In this document: positions 17,892 to 27,836 of the stretch, in pieces | How positions within the stretch are numbered: position 1 is the stretch's first letter | Layout: each line of letters starts with the position of its first letter | Source: Bifidobacterium ruminantium DSM 6489 | Lineage (GTDB): Bacteria; Actinomycetota; Actinomycetes; Actinomycetales; Bifidobacteriaceae | Reading direction: 5' to 3' | Assembly: GCF_000770925.1 (NCBI RefSeq) | Contig: NZ_JDTK01000013.1 | Location: 1 to 64,000 of the forward strand | Length of the DNA stretch: 64,000 nucleotides | Position numbers and translations under genes: made by a program | The notes under the pieces: generated by a model | What the model was told of the DNA's origin: nothing | The model's database searches: none | What the model saw: only the letters and a program-made list of their open reading frames with translations

Positions 17892-18332
17892 TTAGAAATC
17901 CCATGGGTCAACCAGCTGCACGCCAGCGCCTTCGAAATCCTTGATATTACGGGTCGCTACAACGCAGGCGTTGGCCTTCGCCGTCGCCGCAATCTGCGCG
18001 TCCGCGAAAGCGGTCGGCCTGCCATTGCGCTCGCGCATCGCCAGCATCGCGGCGCAGTTGAGACTTGCCGGCAGATCGAACGGCAGGATGCGGCTGCCGA
18101 ACGTGGCGAGCAGGTGCTCCAGCGCCTGTTCCAACTGCCGTCTGCGTTTGCCGTCGGGAAGCCGTTCGATGCCGTGAAGCAATTCGGTGACGGAAATGGT
18201 GCTGATGAACGCCTGTGGAAGGTCGAGCGACTGCAGGAAGTCGAGCACGTGTGGATCGCAGTCCCTTTTCATCGCCTCCGAAAGCACGTTGGTGTCCAGC
18301 AGATAACGTCGTGCGTCGGCGCCGCCGTTCAT
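17892..18332 (-). CDS. vapC: PIN-domain ribonuclease toxin (VapC/FitB type)
   Basis: A 146-residue PIN-domain protein, the predicted endoribonuclease toxin of a type II toxin-antitoxin system. Acidic active-site residues are visible: D13 in YLLDTNVLSEA, E in VTELLHGIE, D in TAFADAQIAATA and D in NIKDF. It overlaps the antitoxin by four bases (ATGA), so translation is coupled. It sits next to the decayed pilus locus. RNA target and activity are unknown. Confidence 0.88.
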   Translation of the reverse strand: MNGGADARRYLLDTNVLSEAMKRDCDPHVLDFLQSLDLPQAFISTISVTELLHGIERLPDGKRRRQLEQALEHLLATFGSRILPFDLPASLNCAAMLAMRERNGRPTAFADAQIAATAKANACVVATRNIKDFEGAGVQLVDPWDF

Positions 18333-18598
18333 GCGACGTTCACCGGTCGCGGACCGTCCTCATCGTTCCGACGTTCCGGAAGATCCAACTCATCATCGCG
18401 CAGGCCACCATCCAAATCGGCGCGGATTTGGCTGAAGAAATCGCCGGCTGTCACTATGCCGTGCGCAACGTAACCGGCGGTGTAATCCTCCAGAATCGAC
18501 CGCACCTCGGCCTCCGTGGACCGGCCGTGGTCGTGCGCCGATTGCTTCAGCCGCGCCAGCACGTCGTCGTCCAATCGGCGGATCGTGATCGAAGCCAT
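18329..18598 (-). CDS. vapB: Ribbon-helix-helix antitoxin (VapB/FitA type)
   Basis: An 89-residue antitoxin. Residues 1-45 (ASITIRRLDDDVLARL ... HGRSTEAEVRSIL) match FitA/Phd-like ribbon-helix-helix DNA-binding domains. The acidic C-terminal part would wrap and inhibit the toxin. The start at 18598 follows AAGGAGCGGGG; the longer frame would run into the operator palindrome. The pair is expected to repress its own promoter through the inverted repeat just upstream. Confidence 0.88.
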   Translation of the reverse strand: MASITIRRLDDDVLARLKQSAHDHGRSTEAEVRSILEDYTAGYVAHGIVTAGDFFSQIRADLDGGLRDDELDLPERRNDEDGPRPVNVA

Positions 18599-18626
18599 CC
18601 CCGCTCCTTCCATGACCGTATTATCG

Positions 18627-18649
18627 AGTGATAGCATAATGCTATCACT
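18627..18649. promoter_or_regulatory. Predicted vapBC operator
   Basis: A perfect inverted repeat with 11-bp arms (AGTGATAGCAT / ATGCTATCACT) around one central base, 28 bp upstream of the antitoxin start and AT-rich relative to its surroundings. It is a typical size and place for a VapBC autoregulation site. Confidence 0.75.
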
Positions 18650-18790
18650 GTAGACAGCGGTACAGCGTTGGCGAAAACTGAATAATCGGTGAAAACGTGA
18701 GCGAAAAAAGTCGAAGTGGGCTACGCTCGTAGGAGATGGCTTGCCGCGTAACGGGACGCGGCGGGCGGGCCGATCGCAAGGAGGATGCCC

Positions 18791-19855
18791 ATGTCAAAGT
18801 CGTTTCTCAAGAAGGCGCTGCTCGGTGGCGCTGTGGTCGCGGGTGCCGCTGTATGGGCAATCGCTCCGCGTTCCTTCTCCGACAAGCGCCGTAACTACGT
18901 GCCGGCCATTCCGGACGTGTGGTACGCGCATCGCGGCCTGCATGACGCCGGTTCCGGCCTGACCGCGCAGTATGCCGACGAAAGCGGCGAATATGTGGCG
19001 CTTGCCCGTCGCATGGCCATGAAGGCCGGCTACAGTAGCCCGGACGTGTCCGGCGTCATCGCCCCGGAAAACTCGCTTGCCGCCTTTGCCGCCGCCTGCG
19101 AGGCGGGCTATGGCATCGAACTGGATTTGCAGATGACGCGCGACGGCGAGGTCGTGGTCGTGCATGATGGCGATCTGATGCGCGTCGCCGGAGATCCGCG
19201 CCGCATCGAGGACCTCACCTACGATGAGCTGACCCGCATTCCGCTGTTCCCGACCGACGCTCCGGGTGCCTGCAAGGCCGCGCCGCTGCCGTTGGCATTG
19301 GAGGATCCGCCGCTGGTCACCACCCCCGACAATGCTCCGGAAGGTTACTACCAGCACGTGCCGCTGTTCGCCGACGTGCTCAAGGTGGTGGCCGGTCGCG
19401 TGCCGCTGATCGTGGAATACAAGTTCGACGACAATTCGAAGTGGGATCCGCGCGACGTGGAGCTCATGGAGAAGGGCGACGCGCTGCTGCAGGCCTATTC
19501 CGGCAAATACGTGATCGAATCGTTCAATCCGGCGGCCGTGAACTGGTACAAGGAGAACCGTCCGGAAGTGTGCCGCGGACAGCTGTCCTGGTGGCCGGAG
19601 GACGATGAGAAGCCCGCCGATCCGGTCGCGCTGGGCAAGGAATATGCGGCCGGCGCATTGGTGTTCGACTGGATTTCCCGCCCCGATTTCATCGCCTACG
19701 ATTGGAAGGGCGGCAACAGCCCGCAGATGAAGCTGGCGCGGTTCATGGGAGCCATGCCGGTGTCGTGGACGGTGCGCAGCCGCGACGAATACGCGCAGTG
19801 CAGCGATCAGTTCGATCGCCACATCTTCGAAGCGTTCGTGCCCGACGAGCGGTAG
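18791..19855 (+). CDS. Glycerophosphodiester phosphodiesterase family protein
   Basis: A 354-residue GDPD-fold enzyme with an N-terminal membrane anchor (residues 6-25). It carries YAHRGLH at the start of the barrel, the metal ligands in IELDLQMTRDGEVVVVHD, and EYKFDD and VSWTVRS on later strands. It would hydrolyse glycerophosphodiesters, perhaps from lipid or teichoic-acid-like polymers, at the outer membrane face. The ATG at 18791 is preferred because AAGGAGG lies seven bases ahead; the ATG at 18785 is too close to that site. It ends at a strong terminator. Confidence 0.88.
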   Translation: MSKSFLKKALLGGAVVAGAAVWAIAPRSFSDKRRNYVPAIPDVWYAHRGLHDAGSGLTAQYADESGEYVALARRMAMKAGYSSPDVSGVIAPENSLAAFAAACEAGYGIELDLQMTRDGEVVVVHDGDLMRVAGDPRRIEDLTYDELTRIPLFPTDAPGACKAAPLPLALEDPPLVTTPDNAPEGYYQHVPLFADVLKVVAGRVPLIVEYKFDDNSKWDPRDVELMEKGDALLQAYSGKYVIESFNPAAVNWYKENRPEVCRGQLSWWPEDDEKPADPVALGKEYAAGALVFDWISRPDFIAYDWKGGNSPQMKLARFMGAMPVSWTVRSRDEYAQCSDQFDRHIFEAFVPDER

Positions 19856-19900
19856 CGTCGTCTGGCATACGGCTTATACGGCCGATATGGCCGATATAGC

Positions 19901-19974
19901 AACGGCGGTGCCGGATATGCGGTCCATTTCCCGTTTTCGGGTTGCGGACGCATATTCGGCACCGCCGTTTTTTC
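19901..19974 (+). terminator. Long-stem terminator after the GDPD gene
   Basis: The arms AACGGCGGTGCC(GGATATGCG) at 19901-19921 and (CGCATATTC)GGCACCGCCGTT at 19949-19969 pair almost fully and are followed by a T run. The loop is about 28 bases. Confidence 0.85.
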
Positions 19975-20039
19975 GTGGGTGTTAGATCGACGTCGAAACA
20001 GGTGTTCTCGTTCGTTCCGACGCGCGACGCAATGGATGA

Positions 20040-20681
20040 TCAGTCGATTACGCCATACAGACGATCGCCTGCATCGCCCAAGCCTGGCACGATGTAGCAC
20101 TTGTCGTTGAGCTTCTCATCAACGGCGCACAGCACCAGCTTGAACTTGATGGACGGATCAAGTTTCTCCTCGACAAACTTCAGACCTTCCGGAGCGCCCA
20201 GAATGCACACTGCGGTGATGTCCTTGGCGCCGCGCTCGGCCAGGTAATGGGTGGCTGCGACCAGCGTGCCGCCCGTGGCGAGCATCGGATCGATCAGGAA
20301 GCACTGACGGCCGGTGAGATCCTCGGGCAGACGGTTCGCATACGTGATCTGCTCGGTCGGGTTCTCCTCATTGCGCTTCATGCCCAGGAAACCGACTTCC
20401 GCGGACGGAATCATCTTGGTCATGCCGTCGAGCATGCCGAGACCAGCGCGCAGCACAGGCACGATGATCGGAGCCGGCGAGGCGATGTGCTTGCCGATCA
20501 TGGGAGCGACCGGGGTTTCGATCGGCTTGTCCACGACCTCGACGTCGCGGGTCGCCTCGTAAGCCTCCAGCATGACGAGTTCGGAGATGAGCTCGCGGAA
20601 GGTGGAGGAAGGAGTGTTCTTGTCACGAAGGACGGTGAGCTTGTGGTCTACCAGCGGGTGGTTCAAAACGTGAATATCCAT
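20040..20681 (-). CDS. upp: Uracil phosphoribosyltransferase
   Basis: A 213-residue salvage enzyme making UMP from uracil and PRPP. It has the PRPP-binding loop [12 protein letters not shown], the uracil-binding region [15 protein letters not shown] and [10 protein letters not shown]. Full length, standard start (MDIHVLNHP). It is convergent with the GDPD gene and appears monocistronic. Confidence 0.97.
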   Translation of the reverse strand: MDIHVLNHPLVDHKLTVLRDKNTPSSTFRELISELVMLEAYEATRDVEVVDKPIETPVAPMIGKHIASPAPIIVPVLRAGLGMLDGMTKMIPSAEVGFLGMKRNEENPTEQITYANRLPEDLTGRQCFLIDPMLATGGTLVAATHYLAERGAKDITAVCILGAPEGLKFVEEKLDPSIKFKLVLCAVDEKLNDKCYIVPGLGDAGDRLYGVID

Positions 20682-20945
20682 GGCTTCTAAGCGTAGTCCA
20701 TAGACCGTATGCCGGGAAACGCGTCGTTTTGGCTTGGAATGACGATTTTGGCTTGAAATGGAACGCTACTTCGGAACGAGGCGAAAAGAAGAAGGAATGC
20801 GCCGAACCACGAAAGCGCCTGTCGGCGCAAAGGCCGCTCGCAGCGGCAAAAAATGGAGCCCGGGGCTATGCATGGCCCGACGCGAATTCCTATTGTACCG
20901 TCGATTCAGTCGTCGCGAATTGCCGTGTCGCGGCAGCTATTTCGA

Positions 20946-21719
20946 TCATTCCAATCGTCCGCGTTTCCACAGATTCGCCCCATGGCGGAAATCCTTGGCC
21001 GTGGCGAACAAGTTGCCCGCGGTGTGCATCAGTCGTGCGGATTTCGCGCGCGCACGCTTCTCGACGGCGGAAGGTTGTCCGGCGGAATTGGCTGCCGCGG
21101 AAGAAGTCGCAGTGACAGAAGACGCCGAATCGCCGGAAGTGCCGAACGAAGCCAACTTGCGTGCCTCGATACGCAGCCCCAACGCGACCACGTCGGTGAA
21201 GGCCGCGGCACGCTCGAGCGCCACCGCGAAATCGCCGGTGAACGCGCCGGCCAGAATCGAATCGGCGGTGCGAGCGATGTCGTCCTCCGTCGGCGCCTGA
21301 TCCACGCCCGCGATCGCGGATGCCGTGGTGGCCACCGGCTCGCCGATGCGCCACAACCGCGCGATCGATTCGCGGTTCTTCCGCATCCATGTGCGCAGCA
21401 GATACAGCCGCCACAGAATGCCCGGCAGCGAATCGGGATCGGCATGGCTCCACAATTCGGCGATCACATCCACGCCTTCGCGGTCCACCAGTGTCAGCAC
21501 GCGCTCCACCAATTCGGCGCTCTGCGTGTGGTGCACGCGGTCAAGCAGGGCCGCCGCCGAAGCGTGGCTCATCTCGCTGATCTGCGCCGGATCCGCGCCT
21601 CCCGCGATGTTGTCGGCCATCATCTGGTCGAGCTGTCCGGGGCGTGCCGGACGCGGGGAGCCGGTGTTGGTGAAACCGGCGGAACGGCTGGGAATTACTG
21701 AGCCTGAACCGTAGTGCAT
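20946..21719 (-). CDS. Conserved hypothetical protein downstream of mutT1
   Basis: A 257-residue soluble protein not recognised with confidence. It is predicted largely helical (ISEMSHASAAALLDRVHHTQSAELV, quoted as ISEMSHASAAALL and VHHTQSAELVERVL) with an Ala/Ser/Thr-rich low-complexity stretch in the last quarter. No catalytic motif, signal peptide or membrane segment is visible. Its ATG lies one base after the mutT1 stop codon, so it is translationally coupled to that gene. The longer upstream frame overlaps mutT1 and is rejected. A role with MutT1/Ppk nucleotide metabolism is inference from position only. Confidence 0.75.
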   Translation of the reverse strand: MHYGSGSVIPSRSAGFTNTGSPRPARPGQLDQMMADNIAGGADPAQISEMSHASAAALLDRVHHTQSAELVERVLTLVDREGVDVIAELWSHADPDSLPGILWRLYLLRTWMRKNRESIARLWRIGEPVATTASAIAGVDQAPTEDDIARTADSILAGAFTGDFAVALERAAAFTDVVALGLRIEARKLASFGTSGDSASSVTATSSAAANSAGQPSAVEKRARAKSARLMHTAGNLFATAKDFRHGANLWKRGRLE

Positions 21720-21720
21720 G

Positions 21721-22809
21721 TTAGTAGACAATGGGCGCGACCTTCTGGATGTCGATGATGCTGGGACCTTGCGGAGTGTCGATGATGAACAGTGCCACGG
21801 CCGTTCCGGTGGGCATGAACGGCGATTTCGCGATGAGCTGTTTGGCGAGTTGCTTGCGTGAGCAGAGGCCGCGCAGATGGTCGTACATGCCGCCGATGAC
21901 CGGACGATGCATGCAGATGGCCGTGGTTTCGCGGCTGTCGAGCGTCCGCATGATTTGCTCACGGAATGCCATCCACGCGATGGCAGGATGTTCGGCGAAC
22001 GCGTCCTCCGTCAGCGCGTCGACGTACTCCATCGGGCGTTCGGTCTGCCAGCTGAGCACCTGCAGCGTCTCTTGGCAGCGCAGCCACGGCGACGTGGCCA
22101 GACGGGTCGGATTGAAGCAGGCGAGCTCACGATTGAGCGCGAACGCCATGGCGGCGCCTTTCGGTGTGATCGGACGGTTCGCGTCGGTGCCCTTCCACGA
22201 TTTGCGCGATTCCGCCTTCGCATGGCGCACGATCAGCAGTTTCTGCGCCCTCGCCGCGCCTTCCTGCACCCGATCCACGAATACGGCGAGCGTTTCCTTA
22301 TCCGTGGAATGCGTCAGGATCTTGCGCGCCTCGCGCAGCGAGACCCAGACGATGTCGTTGATCTCGCCCACGTCCGCGCGATGCACCGGGCCGAACGCGT
22401 CCAGCAAATGCTCGGCGTCGTCGGCGGAAATCGATTGCGCCATCCAATACAACGTATGCTTGGTGTCGGCCGTGCAATCGCGCGAATGGCGGGTTTTCTT
22501 GCCTTCCTCGGAAAGCGGGTATTCGACTTCGCACAGATACGGTCCGAGCGACACGGATTCGCCCGTCTCCTCGCCGATTTCGCGCACGGCCGCATGCCGA
22601 TGCGTTTCGTTGGGCTCAAGCTTGCCTTTTGGCCAACTCCAATCGTCGTATTTCGGACGATGCACGATGCATACTTCGATGCTGTCGAGCTGCTCTTCGG
22701 TCGATCGCTGCGCCGCGATCGCAGGATCCGCCGCGATGTCGCTGCCGGCCTTCCATCGCCATACGATGCCTCCGGCGGCCTCCACGACACGTCTCATCTT
22801 TTCGCTCAT
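21721..22809 (-). CDS. mutT1: MutT1-like Nudix hydrolase fused to a histidine phosphatase
   Basis: A 362-residue two-domain protein. The N-terminal Nudix domain has the full box [24 protein letters not shown] (GX5EX7REXXEEXG pattern, around residues 62-84). The C-terminal half is a phosphoglycerate-mutase-type histidine phosphatase starting [13 protein letters not shown] with the phosphoryl-accepting His. This arrangement matches mycobacterial MutT1, which sanitises 8-oxo-GTP and cleaves diadenosine polyphosphates. It lies downstream of ppk on the same strand, an order seen in other actinobacteria. Confidence 0.9.
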   Translation of the reverse strand: MSEKMRRVVEAAGGIVWRWKAGSDIAADPAIAAQRSTEEQLDSIEVCIVHRPKYDDWSWPKGKLEPNETHRHAAVREIGEETGESVSLGPYLCEVEYPLSEEGKKTRHSRDCTADTKHTLYWMAQSISADDAEHLLDAFGPVHRADVGEINDIVWVSLREARKILTHSTDKETLAVFVDRVQEGAARAQKLLIVRHAKAESRKSWKGTDANRPITPKGAAMAFALNRELACFNPTRLATSPWLRCQETLQVLSWQTERPMEYVDALTEDAFAEHPAIAWMAFREQIMRTLDSRETTAICMHRPVIGGMYDHLRGLCSRKQLAKQLIAKSPFMPTGTAVALFIIDTPQGPSIIDIQKVAPIVY

Positions 22810-22985
22810 GTCTTCCTATTCTAGGCTGGGGCTTCCGGGCTGGGCGGATCGGTTGCGGCCTTATGCCGCGGAAGCCGTCCGTATGCAGACTATCTGTACG
22901 CAACCACCCGTGCGCAAACCACCCGTGCACAAGGCAATGGCCGACCCGCGCGATCACGCAGGCCGGCCATTACTCCTGATTCGCG

Positions 22986-25220
22986 TCAGTGACGCGCCGG
23001 ACGACGGGTGTGCTTCTTGATGAGGTATTCCTGGCTGTCGACCAGCGGACGTCCCTCCTCATCCTTGCAGTGGCGCACATAGGTGCCGTCGGGCTGCATG
23101 TGCCACGATGCGGTGGAATCGGCCATCTGCAAATCGACGTACTTGATGAGCTCGTCGATCTGTTCCGGAGCCACGATGCGCACCAGCGCCTCGACTCGAC
23201 GGTCGAGGTTGCGGTGCATCAGATCGGCGGAACCGATCCACACCTCCGGGCCGGCTGCGGGGCCTTCGCCGATCTGCGGGCCGTCGGAGTTGGCGAACGC
23301 GTAGATGCGGCTGTGCTCCAGGAAGCGGCCGAGGATGGAACGCACGCGGATGTTCTCGGAAAGTCCCGGAACGCCGGGCTTCAGCGCGCAGATGCCACGT
23401 TCGACGATATCGATCTTCACACCGGCCTGGCTTGCGCGGTACAGCGCGTCGATGGTCTTCTCGTCGACGATGGAGTTGACCTTGATCTTGATCCACGCCT
23501 CCTTGCCGGCGCGTGCGGCGTCCTCCTCGCGGCGGATGCGCTGGATCAGGCCGGAGCGCACGGTGCGCGGCGCCACCAGCAGACGGTGGAAGCTCGACTT
23601 CGGCGCGTAGCCGGACAGCTGGTTGAACAGGCGGGTCATATCCTGGCCGACCACCGGATCGCAGGTCAGCAGACCCAGATCGGTGTAGATGCGGGCGGTC
23701 TTCGGATTGTAGTTGCCGGTGCCCACGTGGCAGTAGCGGCGCAGTCCGTCGGCTTCCTGACGCACCACGAGGCTCAGCTTGCAGTGGGTCTTCAATCCCA
23801 CGATGCCGTACACCACGTGCACGCCCGCGCGTTCGAGCTTGCGTGCCCACGCGATGTTGGCGTCCTCATCGAAGCGCGCCTTGATCTCGACCAGTGCCAG
23901 CACCTGCTTGCCCGCGTGCGCGGCATCGATCAGCGCGTCGATGATCGGCGAATTGCTGGACGTGCGGTACAGCGTCTGCTTGATGGCCAGCACCTTCGGA
24001 TCGGCCGCGGCCTGCGCCAGGAACGCCTGCACGGACGTCGAGAAGGAATCATACGGGTGGTGCAGCAGGATATCGCGTTCGCGGATGGCGGCGAAGATGT
24101 CCTGCGCGCGGGACGATTCCACTTCCGCGATCTGACGGTTGGTGGTCGGTACGAAGGAACGGTACTTCAAGTCCGGACGGTCGATGCCGCCGAGCTCGAA
24201 CAGCACGGTCGCGTCGAGCGGTGCCGGCAGGCGGTAGACCTCGTCTGCGCTCACACGCAGCTGGTCGGCGAGCAGCTGGGACAGGAACGGGCTGGTCTCA
24301 TCGGAAATCTCCAGACGGATCGGCGGTCCGAAGCGGCGGCGCAGCAGTTCCTTCTCCATGGCGTTGAGCAGGTTCTCGGCATCATCCTCTTCCACGTCGA
24401 TGTCCTCGTTACGGGTGACGCGGAAGGAGCGGGCTTCCTTGATGATCATGCCGGGGAACAGGGATTCCAGATGGGCGATGATCAGGTTCTCCATGGTGAT
24501 GAAGCCGTAGCGCACGTTGCTGCTCTCGTCCTCGGTCAGGTCATCGACGGGCACGAGACGGTTCAGGTTTCCAGGAACCTTCACGCGGGCGAAGTGCGAT
24601 TTGCCGGAAGCCGGGTTCTCCACCAGCACGGCGAGGTTGAGGGAGCCGCCGGAGATGTACGGGAACGGGTGGGCCGGATCCACGGCGAGCGGCGTCAGGA
24701 CGGGGAACACCTGCTGACGGTAGTAGCGCGAGAGCCTCTCCTGCTCGGCTGCGGTGAGCTTGTCCCAGCTCAGCAGCACGATCTGTTCCTTCGCCAGATC
24801 GGGCAGGATATGGTCGATGATGTAGTGCGCGTGCTCGTCCTGCAGTCGGTGCGCCTCGTCGCTGATGGCGCGCAGCTGCTGCCTCGGGCTCAGTCCGGAG
24901 GCGGCGGTCACGGCGATGCCGGTGTCGATGCGGCGCTTCAGACCCGCCACGCGGACCATGAAGAACTCATCGAGGTTGTTCGCGAAGATCGCGGCGAAGC
25001 TCGCGCGTTCGATGATCGGCAGATCCTCGTCCTGGGCGAGTTCGAGAACGCGCTTGTTGAACTTCAGCCAGCTGAGCTCACGATCGAAGAAGCGGTCGGT
25101 GGGAAGCGGCTTCTCACCGGCTTGGAGCTCCCGCTTGTCGTTCTTGTCTGTTTCGGCGATGTGCTCAGCTATCTGGCTGCGCAGGATCGCCTTTGAGGGT
25201 GCGTCAAAAATCTGTGCCAT
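22986..25220 (-). CDS. ppk: Polyphosphate kinase (PPK1)
   Basis: A 744-residue enzyme that reversibly polymerises ATP gamma-phosphate into polyphosphate. The N domain begins [18 protein letters not shown]. The head region includes [15 protein letters not shown]. The C1/C2 domains carry [15 protein letters not shown], the autophosphorylated His in [11 protein letters not shown] and the conserved IRRE and [13 protein letters not shown] segments. Length and order are normal for PPK1. The start follows TAGGGAACC. It is divergently oriented from the Tad pilus cluster. Confidence 0.97.
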   Translation of the reverse strand: MAQIFDAPSKAILRSQIAEHIAETDKNDKRELQAGEKPLPTDRFFDRELSWLKFNKRVLELAQDEDLPIIERASFAAIFANNLDEFFMVRVAGLKRRIDTGIAVTAASGLSPRQQLRAISDEAHRLQDEHAHYIIDHILPDLAKEQIVLLSWDKLTAAEQERLSRYYRQQVFPVLTPLAVDPAHPFPYISGGSLNLAVLVENPASGKSHFARVKVPGNLNRLVPVDDLTEDESSNVRYGFITMENLIIAHLESLFPGMIIKEARSFRVTRNEDIDVEEDDAENLLNAMEKELLRRRFGPPIRLEISDETSPFLSQLLADQLRVSADEVYRLPAPLDATVLFELGGIDRPDLKYRSFVPTTNRQIAEVESSRAQDIFAAIRERDILLHHPYDSFSTSVQAFLAQAAADPKVLAIKQTLYRTSSNSPIIDALIDAAHAGKQVLALVEIKARFDEDANIAWARKLERAGVHVVYGIVGLKTHCKLSLVVRQEADGLRRYCHVGTGNYNPKTARIYTDLGLLTCDPVVGQDMTRLFNQLSGYAPKSSFHRLLVAPRTVRSGLIQRIRREEDAARAGKEAWIKIKVNSIVDEKTIDALYRASQAGVKIDIVERGICALKPGVPGLSENIRVRSILGRFLEHSRIYAFANSDGPQIGEGPAAGPEVWIGSADLMHRNLDRRVEALVRIVAPEQIDELIKYVDLQMADSTASWHMQPDGTYVRHCKDEEGRPLVDSQEYLIKKHTRRPARH

Positions 25221-25576
25221 GGTTCCCTACTTTATCCTCAAGTGCTTGGAATGTCTCGCAAAACTCGTGAAAATTAAGGCGGAGTTTACATTCGTTTATT
25301 GATTAAGCGAAATTCGGGTCGACACGCCGCTTTTTCGGTCTAAACGAACGTGATTGAACATACACGCGGTTCGATTCGCACACGATGATGCATTTTTTCG
25401 ATTCTTGCGATCGTAAAACAACAGTTTGGATAAAAACGGAACATTGCCCGGTTCCGGTTTGCATCCATGGAAATGGCGAGCATAATTACGAAGTACAAGG
25501 ACAACTGAAGAGCAGAGCCCCCACAAGGTGTGTATGACCGAGAATGGTTGTTACGTTGAACGGGCATTGGATAGAC

Positions 25577-25660
25577 TTACCGTTACGACGATGTTGTTGT
25601 GCAGCGATTCTGCTCCGAGGATTCTTGCAGGAAGGCCCGCTTCGGCGGGTCTTCCTTTTT
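25577..25660 (+). ncRNA. Candidate small RNA with an orphan terminator
   Basis: A strong terminator (25629-25660) on the plus strand follows no coding gene: ppk runs the other way. A weak promoter-like pair (TTGTTA and TAGACT, 18 bases apart, ending near 25570) could start an 80-90 nt transcript. No tRNA, 6S or tmRNA features were recognised. Presence of a transcript is inference from the terminator. Confidence 0.35.
25629..25660 (+). terminator. Orphan intrinsic terminator
   Basis: AGGAAGGCCCGC pairs with GCGGGTCTTCCT around a TTCG tetraloop, one wobble, followed by TTTT. On the opposite strand there is no T run, so it acts on plus-strand transcripts. Confidence 0.85.
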
Positions 25661-25760
25661 GTTGCGCTTCGCCTTTTTGCGGTCTTTTTCGGTGTTTTGC
25701 GTGACGTGCGCTGTGGATGATGGAATGCTGTGGAAGCTCGGATCCATGCGCTGCGGATAG

Positions 25761-25809
25761 CTGTGGATGACACGCCGAGGATGTGGATAACTCACGTTCT
25801 CCGACCACA
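25761..25809. repeat. 49-bp direct repeat with DnaA-box-like sequence, copy 1
   Basis: It matches 29128-29176 at 46 of 49 positions in the same orientation. It contains TGTGGATGA (25762) and an exact DnaA box complement TGTGGATAA (25782), spaced 20 bp, and ends GTTCTCCGACCACA. The two copies bracket tadZABC. Confidence 0.85.
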
Positions 25810-25858
25810 GGGGCCGATCGGCTTGCATGCGATGACGGCCACGCTTTTCAATCGCGAT

Positions 25859-26866
25859 ATGAGCAACGCAGTTTCCTTTTCGCAGATTCCTCCGGTGCCG
25901 CTGCCGTCGAATGGCGGACGGACGGCGTCCGGGCGCAAGACGATCTCGCCCCAACGGTTCTATACGCCGCCCGGCTCCGCGAACGGTGCTTCCGTGCAAC
26001 GGGCGGATGCGTTCGGCAGGGGAGGTTTCCGAGGTTCGACGACAGGCGTGGAATCCGCACGTCCGGGAACGTCCGAAGCGGAACGGATGTCGGTATCGAC
26101 GGCCGTGCTGGGCAATGTCGTGACGGTCGATGCCGCAGTCGCAGGCATCGGAGCCAGCACCCTGGCGGCATTGCTGTCCCGCGAGTTGACGGAACGCGGA
26201 TGCAAAAGCGTTCTGGTGGATGCCGACCTTACGGGCGGGGGACTTGATGTGCTGCTGGGCGTGGAGAACGAGGACGGCACCCGTTTCGGAGACGTCAGCG
26301 CGCCGCTCGGCAACATCGACGGCAAGGCGCTGATCCGCGAACTGCCGGTGTGGGACGGCGTGCCGTTGCTGGCCTGCGATCCTTGGAAAAACGAGAATCC
26401 GCAATCATGGGAGGTTCAGTCGTGCGTCCGCGCGCTTGCGCAGGTGCGGGATGCGGTGGTCGTGGACGTCGGCCAGTGGCACGGTTTGCGGGATGTGCCG
26501 GAGCTCACCCAAGCCATACGCGTCACAGCCGTCGAATTGACGGTGCTTGGCCTCGCCCGGGCCAAAGCGACCATGCGATCGAAGCATCCTTTGCAAAACC
26601 GCGACCGGCATCTCATCGTCGGCGTCGAGCCGCGGGGCATCATACGAAGCAATGGCGCGACCACGGTCGAAGAAGCGGAAAACTATCTTGACCGTGGCAT
26701 CGAAGCGGCCATCAAACCGGATGCCAGATTGTGCAGCGAGCTGCTGGGAGGTTTGGGGCTGCGCAGACCGAACCGGCAGACCGCCAAGGCGCTGTCCATA
26801 CTGGCGGATGGCGTGCAGGAGGCGCTGGAGGGCAAGCGGGGCAATCATGGAACTCGGACCCCTTAG
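25859..26866 (+). CDS. tadZ: TadZ/CpaE-like ATPase of the Tad pilus (Ssd-like)
   Basis: A ParA/MinD-superfamily protein of about 335 residues that localises Tad pilus assembly in other bacteria; actinobacterial members are called septum-site-determining (Ssd) proteins. VVTVDAAVAGIGASTLAALLSREL stands where the deviant Walker A should be but lacks the usual lysines, while VLVDADLTGGGLDVLLG and AVVVDVGQWHG are intact. The N-terminal 90 residues are low complexity. The start is uncertain: ATG at 25859 or 25832, neither with a good ribosome site. It overlaps tadA by 20 bp. Confidence 0.8.
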   Translation: MSNAVSFSQIPPVPLPSNGGRTASGRKTISPQRFYTPPGSANGASVQRADAFGRGGFRGSTTGVESARPGTSEAERMSVSTAVLGNVVTVDAAVAGIGASTLAALLSRELTERGCKSVLVDADLTGGGLDVLLGVENEDGTRFGDVSAPLGNIDGKALIRELPVWDGVPLLACDPWKNENPQSWEVQSCVRALAQVRDAVVVDVGQWHGLRDVPELTQAIRVTAVELTVLGLARAKATMRSKHPLQNRDRHLIVGVEPRGIIRSNGATTVEEAENYLDRGIEAAIKPDARLCSELLGGLGLRRPNRQTAKALSILADGVQEALEGKRGNHGTRTP

Positions 26867-27836
26867 CGTGCTCGCCTCACAGCCAGGCGTCACGGACATC
26901 GCGGTGACCTGTGACGGCATGGTCTGGGTGGATCGGGGACGGGGCATGCGGGCATGTCCTCTTCCGGAATGCTTTCCATCCGCGAAGTCGATTCGCGATT
27001 TCGCCGTGAGATTATGCGCGCAGCTTGGACGGCGACTCGACGACGCCTGTCCGATCGCGGACGCATCCACCGTGGATGGTTTGCGCGTGCATGCCGTCAT
27101 CGCGCCTTTGGTGCCGCAAGGCGCGGCCATCAGCATACGATTGCCGGATGCCGTGTCGCCCGATTTGGGATCGTTGGCGCGCAATGCCATGTTTCCAGCC
27201 GCATGGATGCCCGTGTTGGAAGGCTTGGCGCGGAACAAGGCGAACGTGCTGGTGACCGGCGGCACGGGCGCGGGCAAGACCACACTGCTCAAAGCCATAC
27301 TGATGCTTTGCTCGCCCGATGAGCGCATCGTCACCGTCGAGGAGGTGCGCGAGCTGGGCATGATCAGGCATGCCAACCATGTCTCGCTGGTCACGCGCGA
27401 AGCCAATGTGGAAGGCGCCGGCGCCATAGGATTGCCAGTGCTGATAGCGGCCACGCTGCGCATGCGGCCGGACCGCGTGGTGGTCGGTGAATGCCGTGGA
27501 GGCGAGATCGCGGATCTGCTGAGAGCGTTGAATTCCGGGCATCGCGGCGGCATGACCACATTGCATGCCAACCAAGTGGAGGCGGTGCCGGCACGTCTGG
27601 TGTCGCTGGGATTACTCGCCGGACTGGATCCCCGGGCCACGGCGGCGCTCGCCGAGAACGCGTTCGATGTGGTGCTGCATGTGGAACGTATTGGTGGCAG
27701 ACGACGCATCGCGCAGATCGGCAGGCTGGAAACGGTGGACGGACGGTTGCGGGGGCGATTGCTGGCCGCATGGGACGGACGGCGGATGCGGGTCAGCCAG
27801 CATTGGAAGGACTTCGCGGACAGGTGGAGTGCATGA
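26847..27836 (+). CDS. tadA: Tad secretion ATPase TadA
   Basis: A 329-residue type II/IV secretion-system ATPase powering Flp pilus assembly. Visible are Walker A TGGTGAGKTTLLKA, the Asp-box-like IVTVEEVRELG, Walker B VVVGECRGGEI, the His box SGHRGGMTTLHAN and an extended N-terminal domain start (MELGPLSVLASQPGVTD). It is shorter than proteobacterial TadA (about 420) because the extreme N-terminal region is missing, as in many actinobacteria. It overlaps tadZ upstream and tadB downstream (ATGA). Confidence 0.93.
   Translation: MELGPLSVLASQPGVTDIAVTCDGMVWVDRGRGMRACPLPECFPSAKSIRDFAVRLCAQLGRRLDDACPIADASTVDGLRVHAVIAPLVPQGAAISIRLPDAVSPDLGSLARNAMFPAAWMPVLEGLARNKANVLVTGGTGAGKTTLLKAILMLCSPDERIVTVEEVRELGMIRHANHVSLVTREANVEGAGAIGLPVLIAATLRMRPDRVVVGECRGGEIADLLRALNSGHRGGMTTLHANQVEAVPARLVSLGLLAGLDPRATAALAENAFDVVLHVERIGGRRRIAQIGRLETVDGRLRGRLLAAWDGRRMRVSQHWKDFADRWSA

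Larger units (their letters stand above)
25221..25858. other. Long AT-rich intergenic region before the Tad cluster
   Basis: This 638-bp region holds no convincing gene. From left to right it contains an AT-rich segment with the ppk promoter (25221-25500), a candidate small RNA ending in a strong plus-strand terminator (25577-25660), and three TGTGGATRA motifs, of which the last two lie in 49-bp repeat copy 1 (25761-25809). Short frames across it lack ribosome sites. Confidence 0.7.

Noticed and set aside
22890-22945. Short CCACCCGTGC-type repeats before mutT1
   Set aside because: Only two or three imperfect copies of about 15 bp; too little to call an element.
25296-25526. Small minus-strand protein in the ppk-tad gap
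   Set aside because: No ribosome site, unusual composition, and it lies in AT-rich promoter DNA.
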